Source: CALODP01 sp942492055
GTDB lineage: Bacteria > Bacteroidota > Ignavibacteria > Ignavibacteriales > Melioribacteraceae
Length of the DNA stretch: 64,000 nt
Assembly (NCBI GenBank): GCA_942492055.1
Contig: CALODP010000026.1
Coordinates: 1 to 64,000 of the forward strand
Reading direction: 5' to 3'
In this document: positions 9,477 to 17,637 of the stretch, in pieces
Position numbering within the stretch: position 1 is the stretch's first letter
How the letters are laid out: every line of letters starts with the position of its first letter
Program-made: the position numbers and the translations under genes
Notes under the pieces: generated by a model
Databases searched by the model: none
The model's input: only the letters and a program-made list of their open reading frames with translations
Told to the model about the DNA's origin: nothing

Positions 9477-10421
9477 ATGAAGAGTGGTATCGATAACAAT
9501 AACGAGATGACCCCTTATGAGGAGATAAAGCAAGGCCTTTCGGATAGAACCCAAAAATATATTCCGAGCAAATTCTTTTACGATGAGAGAGGCTCCGAGT
9601 TATTTGAGAAAATTACTTTGCTTGACGAATATTATTTAACTAGAACAGAGTATGGTATTCTAAAAAACAATATCGAGGAAATTACAGGTTTGTTCGATAA
9701 AGATACTCTATTCATCGAATATGGGAGTGGCAGTAGCCGGAAAACCAGATTATTGCTTGATAATATCGAAAAGTTAGCTGCCTATGTTCCAATTGATATT
9801 TCCGAAGGACATCTGATGGAAAGTGCTCACTCCTTGGAAGAAAACTATCCGGAACATAAAATATTCCCCATAGCTGCGGATTTTACAAAGATTTTTAGCC
9901 TTCCTGTTATTTCGAATAACAAAAGAATTGTTTTCTTTCCCGGATCGTCAATAGGAAACTTTTCTAAAAAGGAAGCTGAAGCTTTCATGAAAAGTATTCG
10001 TGATATTATCGGTGAATCAGGAGGGTTATTAATTGGAATCGATTTGGTAAAGGATAGCAGGGTATTGGAGGCCGCTTATGATGACTCTCGTGGAATTACG
10101 GCGAACTTCAACAAAAATATTTTGAGCAGACTTAACACGGAATTCGAGTTTGATTTTAACCTTGAGGAATTCGATCACTTTGCTTACTTCAATAATACCG
10201 AAAATAGAATAGAGATGCATCTGATTAGTAAATCGGAGCAAATCGTAAATTCTAATAACTTCTCCGTTAATCTCAGAAAAGGAGAAACAATATTAACCGA
10301 GTATTCGAATAAGTATACTGTCGATAGTTTCGTTGAGATTGCATCCGGAATATTTATCCCACAAAATATTTGGAAAGACAAGGAAAATTTCTTCGCTGTT
10401 ATGTATCTTAGCGTAACTTGA
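9477..10421 (+). CDS. egtD: L-histidine N-alpha-methyltransferase EgtD
   Basis: SAM-dependent trimethylation of histidine to hercynine, first step of ergothioneine synthesis. 314 residues, as in the family. Motifs: IPSKFFYDERGSELFEKIT at the N terminus, the SAM site FIEYGSGSSRKTRLLL, PIDIS, FFPGSSIGNF, IGIDLVKD, and the histidine-binding C-terminal EYSNKYT. Cytoplasmic. It follows egtB by 9 bases and is followed directly by the channel gene, so all three appear co-transcribed. A C-S lyase (EgtE) is not in the operon; any PLP lyase elsewhere could serve. Confidence 0.94.
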   Translation: MKSGIDNNNEMTPYEEIKQGLSDRTQKYIPSKFFYDERGSELFEKITLLDEYYLTRTEYGILKNNIEEITGLFDKDTLFIEYGSGSSRKTRLLLDNIEKLAAYVPIDISEGHLMESAHSLEENYPEHKIFPIAADFTKIFSLPVISNNKRIVFFPGSSIGNFSKKEAEAFMKSIRDIIGESGGLLIGIDLVKDSRVLEAAYDDSRGITANFNKNILSRLNTEFEFDFNLEEFDHFAYFNNTENRIEMHLISKSEQIVNSNNFSVNLRKGETILTEYSNKYTVDSFVEIASGIFIPQNIWKDKENFFAVMYLSVT

Positions 10422-10444
10422 ATAAAAATGTTTTCGGTAATTTA

Positions 10445-11755
10445 ATGGAAATAAAGCATAAGAATTTTCTAATTTATCTCTGGTCAATTGTAGTAATTAT
10501 TGCGACTAGTTTCATCGCCATTTTCATTCCAATAGATCTGATTGGGAATCTGAAGACAAACGATACTTATCTGACAATCAACATGATTGTCTCATTCATT
10601 TTCGTGATTGATATAATTATTAATCTTAATATCGGAAAAAGAATCGGGGCTGAGTTTCATCTGGATAGTGATGTAGTCTTAAGAGATGTTTACATTAAGA
10701 AGTATCTTATTTGGGATATTATCGCCGCAATTCCGATAGGGCTCTTTCTCCATCCCTCTGTTTTTCAACTATTGCGCCTCTTTAAACTTGGCAAAGTAAT
10801 TCAATTATTGAGAATCATACGACTAAGGGAAATCCAATATTCAAATGCTCTCACGATGTTTTTCTTCTTCTTTTGGATTGCTCATTTCGCTCATTGGATA
10901 GCTTGCGGCTGGCTGAAGATAAGAGGAATTGATCTGTCTATTGGGTTGACTGAGAATTATATCAAATCATTATATTGGACAATAACAACTATCACTACAG
11001 TTGGATACGGAGATATCACCCCTTTGAATTCAACACAAATGATTTACGCTATGCTTGTGGAAATTCTCGGAGTTGGTGTCTACGGATATATTATCGGTAA
11101 GGTTGCCGGATTCCTATCCAAAAGGGATCCTTCGAAAAGCCGTTATTTCGAAAACATCGAAAGACTAACGGCACTTGTTCAGCAAAGAAACATTCCAAAG
11201 CCATTGCAAATAAAAATGCGCGACTATTACACTTATGTCTATCGTCAAAAGCTTGGATTCGATGAACACGAATTCTTTAAGGGACTCCCTACAACATTAC
11301 GAACCGAGCTATCTATGGCGCTAAAAAAGGATGTGATAGAGAAAATCCCACTATTTAATGAAAGCAGCGAAGAATTTATTCGGGAAATTGCTCTTCATCT
11401 AAAACCTATTGTTATAACCCCGGGTGATTATTTATTGCAAAAAGGGGAAATTGGCACGGATATGTATTTCGTAGTTAAAGGTGAATTGGATGTAATTACG
11501 GAGAACTTGGACACCATTTCCACCTTATCCGAAGGAGATTTTTTCGGTGAAATCGCTTTGTTCAGAAATATTCCGAGAACGGCAACAATCAGGGCAAAAA
11601 CGTATTGCGATCTTTATTCTTTAAGTAAAGGGACATTTGATTCTGTGGTTGGGAAATATCCGAAAATCAAAGAGATAATAAAGTCAAAGGTTGAATATCG
11701 GGTGAAAGAAATTGAAGATAATCGTATTGAAAAAAATGGTGAAGAGAAAAGGTGA
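10445..11755 (+). CDS. Cyclic-nucleotide-gated potassium channel
   Basis: Voltage-sensor-like ion channel with a C-terminal cyclic-nucleotide-binding domain. Six membrane segments occupy the first half, with arginine/lysine-bearing S4-like sequence (LRLFKLGKVIQLLRIIRLRE). The potassium selectivity filter is in TTITTVGYGDITPLNSTQ. A C-linker follows, then the CNB fold near the C terminus (LLQKGEIGTDMYFVVKGELD, GDFFGEIALFRNIPRTATIRA), whose FGEIAL-x-RTAT is the phosphate-binding cassette. Start is uncertain: ATG 10445 leaves 23 bases after egtD, and a TTG at 10418 would overlap its stop. The stop overlaps the next gene's GTG. A role with ergothioneine genes is not known to me; co-expression is inferred from spacing only. 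Confidence 0.9.
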   Translation: MEIKHKNFLIYLWSIVVIIATSFIAIFIPIDLIGNLKTNDTYLTINMIVSFIFVIDIIINLNIGKRIGAEFHLDSDVVLRDVYIKKYLIWDIIAAIPIGLFLHPSVFQLLRLFKLGKVIQLLRIIRLREIQYSNALTMFFFFFWIAHFAHWIACGWLKIRGIDLSIGLTENYIKSLYWTITTITTVGYGDITPLNSTQMIYAMLVEILGVGVYGYIIGKVAGFLSKRDPSKSRYFENIERLTALVQQRNIPKPLQIKMRDYYTYVYRQKLGFDEHEFFKGLPTTLRTELSMALKKDVIEKIPLFNESSEEFIREIALHLKPIVITPGDYLLQKGEIGTDMYFVVKGELDVITENLDTISTLSEGDFFGEIALFRNIPRTATIRAKTYCDLYSLSKGTFDSVVGKYPKIKEIIKSKVEYRVKEIEDNRIEKNGEEKR

Positions 11756-12447
11756 TTAAAGAATTTTTGAAAAATGTGATCTATGTCGTTCTTCTATTTG
11801 TGGCAATATCAGTTGCGGAAATATTGATCATCCGATATTATGATTTCCCGATTTCTTCTGTGATGATGGATAAAGGATCCGACGGAATTTCTTCGGTATT
11901 TACTGAAACAAAGCAACAACAAAAGTGGGTTTCGATTAAAAGAATCTCCGATAATCTTAAACTTGCCGTAATTGCAAGCGAGGATCAGAGATTTCCTATT
12001 CATGGAGGATTTGATGTCGTGGAAATAGAAAAAGTCTTGCATGGTTTGGAAAAAGGGAAGAAAATCAGAGGTGCCAGCACAATATCTCAACAAGTTGCAA
12101 AAAATATTTTTCTGCGAACTGATAAGAGTATGTTGCGAAAAGGGGTTGAGATATACTATACGTTCCTAATTGAACTGATATTAAGCAAAGAGAGGATACT
12201 GGAGATATATCTTAATATTGCGGAATTCGGTGAAAACATATTCGGTGTTGATAGAGCATGCCATAAACATTTTGGAAAAAGTGCCGAAATAGTATCAAAA
12301 AATGAGGCAGCTTTATTGGCAGCTGTATTGCCAAATCCGATTATGCTTAAAGTCGAAAAGCCCTCATCCTATTTAAGACGAAGGCAGTCCGGTATTCTTA
12401 AGCAAATGGATAATCTTGGATTAGATTATTTGAAAAAGCTTGAATAA
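11752..12447 (+). CDS. mtgA: Monofunctional peptidoglycan glycosyltransferase
   Basis: GT51 enzyme that polymerises lipid II glycan strands at the inner membrane. 231 residues with one N-terminal membrane anchor (about residues 8-27). Catalytic glutamate E77 is in ASEDQRFPIHGGFD; further GT51 motifs are RGASTISQQVAKNIFL, RKGVEIYYTFLIELILSKE, ILEIYLNIAEFG and AALLAAVLPNP. No transpeptidase domain follows, hence mtgA rather than a class A PBP. GTG start at 11752 overlaps the channel gene stop by four bases, the last member of the egtB-egtD-channel-mtgA unit. It ends convergently against the next gene with no spacer. Confidence 0.93.
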   Translation: MIKEFLKNVIYVVLLFVAISVAEILIIRYYDFPISSVMMDKGSDGISSVFTETKQQQKWVSIKRISDNLKLAVIASEDQRFPIHGGFDVVEIEKVLHGLEKGKKIRGASTISQQVAKNIFLRTDKSMLRKGVEIYYTFLIELILSKERILEIYLNIAEFGENIFGVDRACHKHFGKSAEIVSKNEAALLAAVLPNPIMLKVEKPSSYLRRRQSGILKQMDNLGLDYLKKLE

Positions 12448-12891
12448 CTAGTCTTCTTTGTTAATCTCAGCGAGACATGCTTTCATAATCTTTTCCGCAT
12501 CCGAATTAGCCATTAGGGGATATGAATATTTGAAGGTGTCCAAATTGGCTGGTCTCTTGTAAGAGAAGCTTTTTATTTTATTTTTCTTTTGATCGAAATA
12601 AATTACTTCCAGAAAACTATATTTTTCTTTCTTTGGATTGAATAGATATAGTGTTCGGGTGGAATAAATCTTACCTTTAACCGACTCTATTACCAATGGA
12701 GTTTTGTGTTCTTCCAGAACCCATACAAAGATATCTTGCCCTGAGTGACTCTTTAAGTCATTGATGTTAATATAGATCTTAGCTGAATGAGTGTCAGCAA
12801 CCGGCTTCCAATTCGGCTTGGTTTGCCCGAAACAGTAGGAAGAAATTACAAATAATAGTACTACGGATAATAAGTTGAATTGTTTGTTCAT
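12448..12891 (-). CDS. Surface-adhesin-E-like small secreted protein
   Basis: About 148 residues with signal peptide MNKQFNLLSVVLLFVISSYC. The mature part follows the pattern of the surface-adhesin protein E domain: a W-x-P-V start (NWKPVADTHSAKIYININD), a middle WVLEEHK strand, a KIYSTRTLYLFNPKKEKY segment and a C-terminal KIMKACLAEI helix. Such domains occur as small periplasmic or surface proteins; the function is mostly unknown. Start chosen at the internal ATG (12891) because it begins the signal peptide; an upstream in-frame ATG at 12927 would add charged residues in front. Its stop abuts the mtgA stop. Confidence 0.6.
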   Translation of the reverse strand: MNKQFNLLSVVLLFVISSYCFGQTKPNWKPVADTHSAKIYININDLKSHSGQDIFVWVLEEHKTPLVIESVKGKIYSTRTLYLFNPKKEKYSFLEVIYFDQKKNKIKSFSYKRPANLDTFKYSYPLMANSDAEKIMKACLAEINKED

Positions 12892-12969
12892 GCTATCAAT
12901 CAATATTGTGAGGATAATATGGCGCAATTTTCAAATAATGTAGAAAAAAAGCAAAGAATAAATTTTGAT

Positions 12970-13008
12970 TAAAAAAAAAAAGCCCGTCATTAAACAATGA
13001 CGAGCTTT
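12970..13008 (-). terminator. Terminator of the tRNA-Ser(CGA) gene
   Basis: On the minus strand, AAAGC-CGTCAT pairs with ATGACG-GCTTT and is followed by a run of about twelve T residues, directly past the tRNA 3' end. Confidence 0.88.
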
Positions 13009-13011
13009 GTG

Positions 13012-13100
13012 CGGAAAGGGAGGGATTCGAACCCTCGGACCCCCGAACGAGGGTCAACGGTTTTCGAGACCGCCACGTTCAACCACTCCGCCACCTTTCC
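13012..13100 (-). tRNA. tRNA-Ser (anticodon CGA)
   Basis: Minus strand: acceptor stem GGAAAGG/CCTTTCC, D-arm GGCGGAGTGGTTGAACG, anticodon loop CTCGAAA giving CGA, a long class II variable arm (ACCCTCG...CGGGGGT region) and T-arm GAGGGTTCGAATCCCTC. The CCA end is not encoded. Class II long arm plus anticodon identify serine. Confidence 0.93.
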
Positions 13101-13346
13101 GAGTTGAATTTAGCCTAAAAACGCAATTTTTGAGTGTGGAAATTGGTGCTCCAAATCTGCTCCAAAAACCGCTCCAACTTTCAGATGCTATATCCGAAAT
13201 AACATATAAACCCATCCCTTTGGTTGTAAGAGAATTAGAGTAAATATTTTCTTGTCTTAATGGAGTCACGTCGTTTGCTTATTGTTTTCAAATTCAGTTG
13301 ACTAATATCGTAAATTATTGTTTAAAAATAAATATGAATTTTCTTC

Positions 13347-13820
13347 TTACTCTGACTTCTTTGCTCTTGGTTTTCTAAGAGGATTACTATAAATCAAATC
13401 TCTTTCATACAACCAATTTAGAAATGCCCTAATAATATTTGTCGTAGGAACAAGACCAGTCTCTGAACAAATTTGAGGGATAATTTCGTCAAGTTTTTCT
13501 TTTGTTATATCCTTGACTAAAACGTCTCCAATTACATCGTACAATTTTGACATAACCGCCTTTGACCTTCTAAGTGTATATTCGCTAAACTTTTCATCCT
13601 TCTCTTCGTAATACAATCTCATTCCTTCGCTTAGAGTAATTACCTTTGTAAGCATAGGGTTTGTTTGCTCCTGTATAGACTCAAGAAGCTCTTCGGCTAT
13701 AACCTGGTTTTCGGCGTTGTTAACTCCGATGTATTTCTGAAATCTTTTTTTCTTTTGTCTCCATTGAACTACAAGATATTCTCTACCATCGGCTTTTTTG
13801 AAAGTATTGATACATGACAT
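13347..13820 (-). CDS. Tyrosine-recombinase-like arm/core-binding domain, no catalytic domain
   Basis: About 157 residues from the ATG at 13820. The N-terminal part (FKKADGREYLVVQWRQKKKRF) resembles the arm-DNA-binding beta sheet of phage integrases. The remainder resembles the SAM-like core-binding domain: TLRRSKAVMSKLYDVIGD, VKDITKEKLDEIIPQI, then TTNIIRAFLNWLYERDLIYS-NPL, the last being typical of the end of that domain. It then stops after a lysine-rich tail (RKPRAKKSE), and no catalytic R...HxxR...Y part follows in any frame I read. It lies between two tRNA-Ser genes, typical integrase ground. Either an integrase remnant or a small stand-alone DNA-binding protein. An in-frame ATG at 13937 would add a hydrophobic leader but is AT-rich intergenic-like sequence. 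Confidence 0.5.
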   Translation of the reverse strand: MSCINTFKKADGREYLVVQWRQKKKRFQKYIGVNNAENQVIAEELLESIQEQTNPMLTKVITLSEGMRLYYEEKDEKFSEYTLRRSKAVMSKLYDVIGDVLVKDITKEKLDEIIPQICSETGLVPTTNIIRAFLNWLYERDLIYSNPLRKPRAKKSE

Positions 13821-14291
13821 AATGAATCTCCATATATTTTTTTTGTTAAAAGTATAGTCAAAGATAAACAAAAGAAAATGGATAGTCAAATATATCACGG
13901 AAAAAATAAAAAAAATCCACAATAAGGCCAAAGGCAATATTGTGGAATTATATAAATAGTTTTGATCTTAATGAGGTGGTAGTAAATTTGATTTTAGGTA
14001 AATGGAAAGCCCGACCGATCTCTTTTATTTGCAACGGTTATATTATTATTCTGGTTCGGTTCTGCTTTCAAATGCAATCAAATTTATGAACATGATCTGA
14101 GCAAAGCGCTCATATTTTCAGGTAGAAAATATATAAAATCCTGTAGAAAAATCCACGTACTCTTTTCGAAAAATATTGATAATTATATACTATTTTTTTC
14201 CGAAATTATTATCTGGCAATAAATGGTGCTTTTTGAAAAAAAAGTTTTCCTATTAAGTGATTATTTAATATATTTACCGTCTGAAATTTTC
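13821..14291. other. Intergenic region between integrase-like gene and tRNA-Ser(GGA)
   Basis: About 470 AT-rich bases. I looked for a duplicate of either tRNA-Ser 3' end (an attachment-site scar) and did not find one. No gene or RNA recognised; promoters for both flanking genes should be here. Confidence 0.35.
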
Positions 14292-14381
14292 GGAGAGGTG
14301 CAGGAGTGGCTGAACTGGCTCGCCTGGAAAGCGGGTATACCTTCACCGGTATCGTGGGTTCGAATCCCACCCTCTCCGCCA
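14292..14381 (+). tRNA. tRNA-Ser (anticodon GGA)
   Basis: Acceptor stem GGAGAGG/CCTCTCC, discriminator G and an encoded CCA. The anticodon loop is CTGGAAA (anticodon GGA) with a serine-type long variable arm and T-arm GTGGGTTCGAATCCCAC. A T-rich stretch follows. Confidence 0.94.
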
Positions 14382-14510
14382 ATCTTTTTTTTGTTCCCTC
14401 ATTTTTTTTCTTTCTTTTTGAACCAAACTTTCTTTTCTTATGTTTATCCTTTTAGTGCTCCTATTCTCCTGATTCAATGAAATTTCTTCGTCACAAACTT
14501 GGGGGTTGAC

Positions 14511-16025
14511 GTGACTTTTCAAGAATATTTTTCTAAGATTTGTAATAACTCTGAGAAACTCCAAAAACTGCATACCGATCCTAAATCTCATAAAGAGATT
14601 ATTGTACTCCAGAAAATTTTATTTCAATTAGGTTTTTCCGATGAACTTAATTGGGAAAAATACGGTGCAGATGGTATTTATGGTTCATCAACCTCACAAG
14701 CTGTATTGGCATTTGCCGAAAGAAATGGAATCGAATCTGACGGTTCTTTTGTATCTGCCAAGCTAGCCAATTTGATGCAGAAACGACTTCAATTGTTGGA
14801 AGACATTAAGGTTATTGATAATCTTGTTATTTCAGAGAAGATTGATAATACATTAGTATTCGGAACGAATGATAGACTTGCTGTCAAGGCCCTTCAGGTT
14901 CTTCTTAACGAGATAGGTTACGGGAATGAATTACAGTGGGATATTTATAGAGATGATGGAATATATGGAAAGGCTACTATGTCTGCAGTGGAAGCCTTTG
15001 CCTCCGAGAGAAAGATTAGCAGTAAAGGAGATTTTGTTACAGGACGTATTGGTGAGGAATTATTGGAAATTGTGACCCGGTTTTACGGGGAGAGATGGAA
15101 AACTGTATCACCGAAGAAAAAGAGTCTGAATAATGATCTGATAGTAACTGAAAAAATGGAAGAGGGAAAGGAGAGAGTTTATGTCTCTGACGGTGAAACG
15201 GAAATTCGTTTTACGAAATTTAAGGAGGGAGTTTATTATTTTGGTAAATGTGAGCCTATTGAGTTTGTGAAGAAAAATGAAGGCTATTTGAAGGAGCTAA
15301 ATATCTCCGATAGCCAAATAAATGTAATTACAGCAGTATCTCAAAATGAAGGGAATCTTGAGGCTATAAATACTTGGGACAATGCTTTTCTAACATTCGG
15401 AATGTTTCAGTGGACAATCGGTACCGGAACTTCGAAGGGGGAGTTACCTGCTCTTTTAAAAAAGATTAAAGAGACACATTTATTAAGCTTCCAAAAATAC
15501 TTCGGAAAGTATGGGGTCGATATTATTGAAACAGACCCTCAGTATGGGTATCTGACCTTAAATGGTAAGAAAATTTCCGATCCTATAGATAAGGATCGCT
15601 TTCGGGATTATCAATGGCCATTCTATTTTTGCAAAGCGGGGTTGGATACTTTGATTCAGGCAATTGAAATTGAGCATGCTCTTTCGCGAATTGATACATT
15701 TTATCATGCTGATAATTATAAAGTGGAAGATTACTATATTGATGAAATAATTACGTCCGAATATGGTGTCGCTTTAATTCTGGACAACCATGTTAATCGT
15801 CCTGCCTATGTGGCCCCTTGTTTATCCGAAGCTCTTAGAAATTCGAAATTGGAAAATCCTTCGGAATGGGGGACTAATGAGGAAAAGAAAATAATTAACA
15901 GTTATCTGGAAATAAGAAAAACGTACGGTAAATACCCAATGACCGACGCTGAGTCCAGAGAAGAGAACATTAAAGCCTTTGTCACCAAAGGAATTCTATC
16001 TTCAAAGAGAGACTCTTATAAATAA
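14511..16025 (+). CDS. Peptidoglycan-binding, lysozyme-like protein
   Basis: About 504 residues, no signal peptide. Two related N-terminal modules of the peptidoglycan_binding_1 type: LQKILFQLGF...YGADGIYGSSTSQAVLAFA at about 30-70, and LQVLLNEIGYGNELQW...DDGIYGKATMSAVEAFA at about 120-160. The large C-terminal part contains AVSQNEGNLEAINTWDNAF and LTFGMFQWTIGTG, an arrangement like a lysozyme or chitosanase-like active-site region with an early glutamate and an FGMFQ strand; the catalytic assignment is inference. Likely a cell-wall hydrolase. Lack of a Sec signal suggests non-classical export, for example by a contractile system or phage-like holin, but no such genes are near. Start GTG 14511, 5 bases after a GGGGG site; a TTG at 14499 is the alternative. 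Confidence 0.65.
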   Translation: MTFQEYFSKICNNSEKLQKLHTDPKSHKEIIVLQKILFQLGFSDELNWEKYGADGIYGSSTSQAVLAFAERNGIESDGSFVSAKLANLMQKRLQLLEDIKVIDNLVISEKIDNTLVFGTNDRLAVKALQVLLNEIGYGNELQWDIYRDDGIYGKATMSAVEAFASERKISSKGDFVTGRIGEELLEIVTRFYGERWKTVSPKKKSLNNDLIVTEKMEEGKERVYVSDGETEIRFTKFKEGVYYFGKCEPIEFVKKNEGYLKELNISDSQINVITAVSQNEGNLEAINTWDNAFLTFGMFQWTIGTGTSKGELPALLKKIKETHLLSFQKYFGKYGVDIIETDPQYGYLTLNGKKISDPIDKDRFRDYQWPFYFCKAGLDTLIQAIEIEHALSRIDTFYHADNYKVEDYYIDEIITSEYGVALILDNHVNRPAYVAPCLSEALRNSKLENPSEWGTNEEKKIINSYLEIRKTYGKYPMTDAESREENIKAFVTKGILSSKRDSYK

Positions 16026-16089
16026 TCCACTCACACAATAACTCTAACAAAAAACAGGAGGTACTAAAAACAAATAAAAGGAGTGTGAG

Positions 16090-17331
16090 ATGAAACATCT
16101 AGTAAGCACATTTGTCTTAACTATTTCTTTTTCTGCATTTTTGTTTTCTCAATCTGTTTTATCGGTAGGGGATATTGCTATTATTGCTGTCGAATCTACT
16201 AATCCTGACGATTTTGCCTTTGTTGCTCTGAATTCATGGGAAGCCGGAACGGAAATTTATTTTACCGATAAAGGCTTTGATTCCGAAGGAGTGCTGTATA
16301 GTGGAGAAGGTTATTATCTTTATACTTCTCCAACATCTGTGAGCCCCGGTACTGTAATCAAGTTCTCCTCTCATGTGGGTGACTTTGTGAAATCTGGAAG
16401 CTTTGCTCTCTCTAACTCAGGCGATCAGTTAATAGCATTTCAAATTGTTGGGACTGATACCAATTATTTACATGGAGTAAATATCGCTTCGAAAACTTGG
16501 AGTTATAATTCAAACTATGCTACAAATACTTCATGTTGCCCTTGCGGATTATGTAATGATTCTACTTGTGTTGCCGTAGGGAAGGATTCCTCAGCAACAA
16601 CGGAATGGGATAATTGTTACTATCAGGGATCAAAGACTCTGGATGCTACTACTACATTTCTGGAAATTAATGATGATTCGAACTGGCTTGGAGTTAATAC
16701 TACAAAGGATACAATTTTAGAAGATAGTTTTCCTCTTCCGGTTGAATTAGTCGGATTTACTGCTAGAATTAGTAATAATAAAGTCATTCTCAATTGGGAA
16801 ACAGTCTCGGAAATTAACAATTACGGATTTGATATTGAGCGCTCGTCATATCTTCATTCTTCATTTTCCAATTCAAATACAAAGTCACGGTTACTTTTCG
16901 AAAAAATCGGTTTTGTTGAAGGTAATGGGAATAGTAATTCATCCAAATATTATTCTTTTGTTGATGATAATCCGATGAAGAGTAATGCAATATATCGCTT
17001 GAAACAGATCGATTTTGATGGGAAGTATGAGTATTCCGCAGAGATTGAGGTGAATTACAAAGTTGTATATGAATTCGCTTTGAGCCAAAATTACCCGAAT
17101 CCCTTCAACCCGAAAACGAATATAAGTTTCAAATTGGCCGAAAGGGGTAAAGTAAGTATCAAGATCTTTAACGCGATCGGGCAGGAAGTAGCTGAATTGG
17201 TAAACAAACCAATGGAAGCCGGAAAGCACGAAGTAACCTTTAACGCCTCAAATCTCCCTTCCGGTGCCTATTTCTGCAGAATGACAGCCGGAAACTTCAC
17301 AAAGACTTCGAAGATGCTGCTAATAAAATAG
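16090..17331 (+). CDS. T9SS-sorted secreted protein (paralogue of 60327-61655)
   Basis: 413 residues. Signal peptide 1-21 (MKHLVSTFVLTISFSAFLFS). The passenger begins VLSVGDIAIIAVESTNPDDFAFVAL and is predicted beta-rich; a cysteine cluster NTSCCPCGLCNDSTC lies near residues 140-155. A linker domain (LPVELVGFTARISNNKVIL ... NNYGFDIERSS) precedes the type A sorting tail (NYPNPFNPKTN to KTSKMLLIK). The passenger matches that of the gene at 60327 (GDVAFIAVNSDEPG, SGTEIRFT), so both belong to one uncharacterised family. Expected route: Sec, then T9SS to the surface. RBS GGAG precedes the ATG. The gene end duplicates the fragment near 1 kb. Confidence 0.88.
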   Translation: MKHLVSTFVLTISFSAFLFSQSVLSVGDIAIIAVESTNPDDFAFVALNSWEAGTEIYFTDKGFDSEGVLYSGEGYYLYTSPTSVSPGTVIKFSSHVGDFVKSGSFALSNSGDQLIAFQIVGTDTNYLHGVNIASKTWSYNSNYATNTSCCPCGLCNDSTCVAVGKDSSATTEWDNCYYQGSKTLDATTTFLEINDDSNWLGVNTTKDTILEDSFPLPVELVGFTARISNNKVILNWETVSEINNYGFDIERSSYLHSSFSNSNTKSRLLFEKIGFVEGNGNSNSSKYYSFVDDNPMKSNAIYRLKQIDFDGKYEYSAEIEVNYKVVYEFALSQNYPNPFNPKTNISFKLAERGKVSIKIFNAIGQEVAELVNKPMEAGKHEVTFNASNLPSGAYFCRMTAGNFTKTSKMLLIK

Positions 17332-17363
17332 ACTTTCACGAGAGGGGCGGGAGTCCCTCTTAA
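17040..17363 (+). repeat. Near-identical copy of 940-1262
   Basis: About 320 bases covering the T9SS tail, stop codon and hairpin differ at only about eight positions from 940-1262 by eye. Sequence similarity ends shortly after the hairpin in both copies. Confidence 0.85.
17339..17362 (+). terminator. Probable terminator after the T9SS protein gene
   Basis: AGAGGG pairs with CCCTCT, identical to the hairpin at 1238-1262. The T-run is weak. Confidence 0.45.
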
Positions 17364-17417
17364 AATTCTTACAGAAATCTGATATATATATTTGAATTAG
17401 ACAAAACTATAACTTAA

Positions 17418-17486
17418 CATAATCTTGTGAAATATTTCAGAAAGCATACCGGATTAACCCCATCCGAATTCAGAGGGAAATTTTAA
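17418..17486 (+). pseudogene. Relic of an AraC-family regulator C terminus
   Basis: A short frame reads NLVKYFRKHTGLTPSEFRG followed by KF and a stop. This matches the end of AraC/XylS DNA-binding domains (x-F-x-K-x-x-G-x-T-P-x-x-Y/F-R). An in-frame TAA lies at 17415-17417 and no upstream part is recognisable, so only about 22 codons survive. Called on motif alone. Confidence 0.45.
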
Positions 17487-17637
17487 TGAGTTTTACTCTA
17501 ATTCCTCTCCAAACATGCATGTGTGTTGCATAATTAGTAGAAAACCAAATCGGGATGCCAAAATATCCACTAAATTAACAGTTTTGCTGAAAATGTAAGA
17601 CCAATCTACGGCAAATAATGATATTCATATTTTAATT

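Noticed and set aside
13101..13150. Three spaced GCTCCA motifs upstream of tRNA-Ser(CGA) as a sixth array
   Set aside because: The spacing is 11-12 bases and only three copies exist; not the 21-bp lattice.
13012..14381. Attachment-site duplication of a tRNA-Ser 3' end
   Set aside because: No second copy of either tRNA 3' segment was found in the surrounding sequence.
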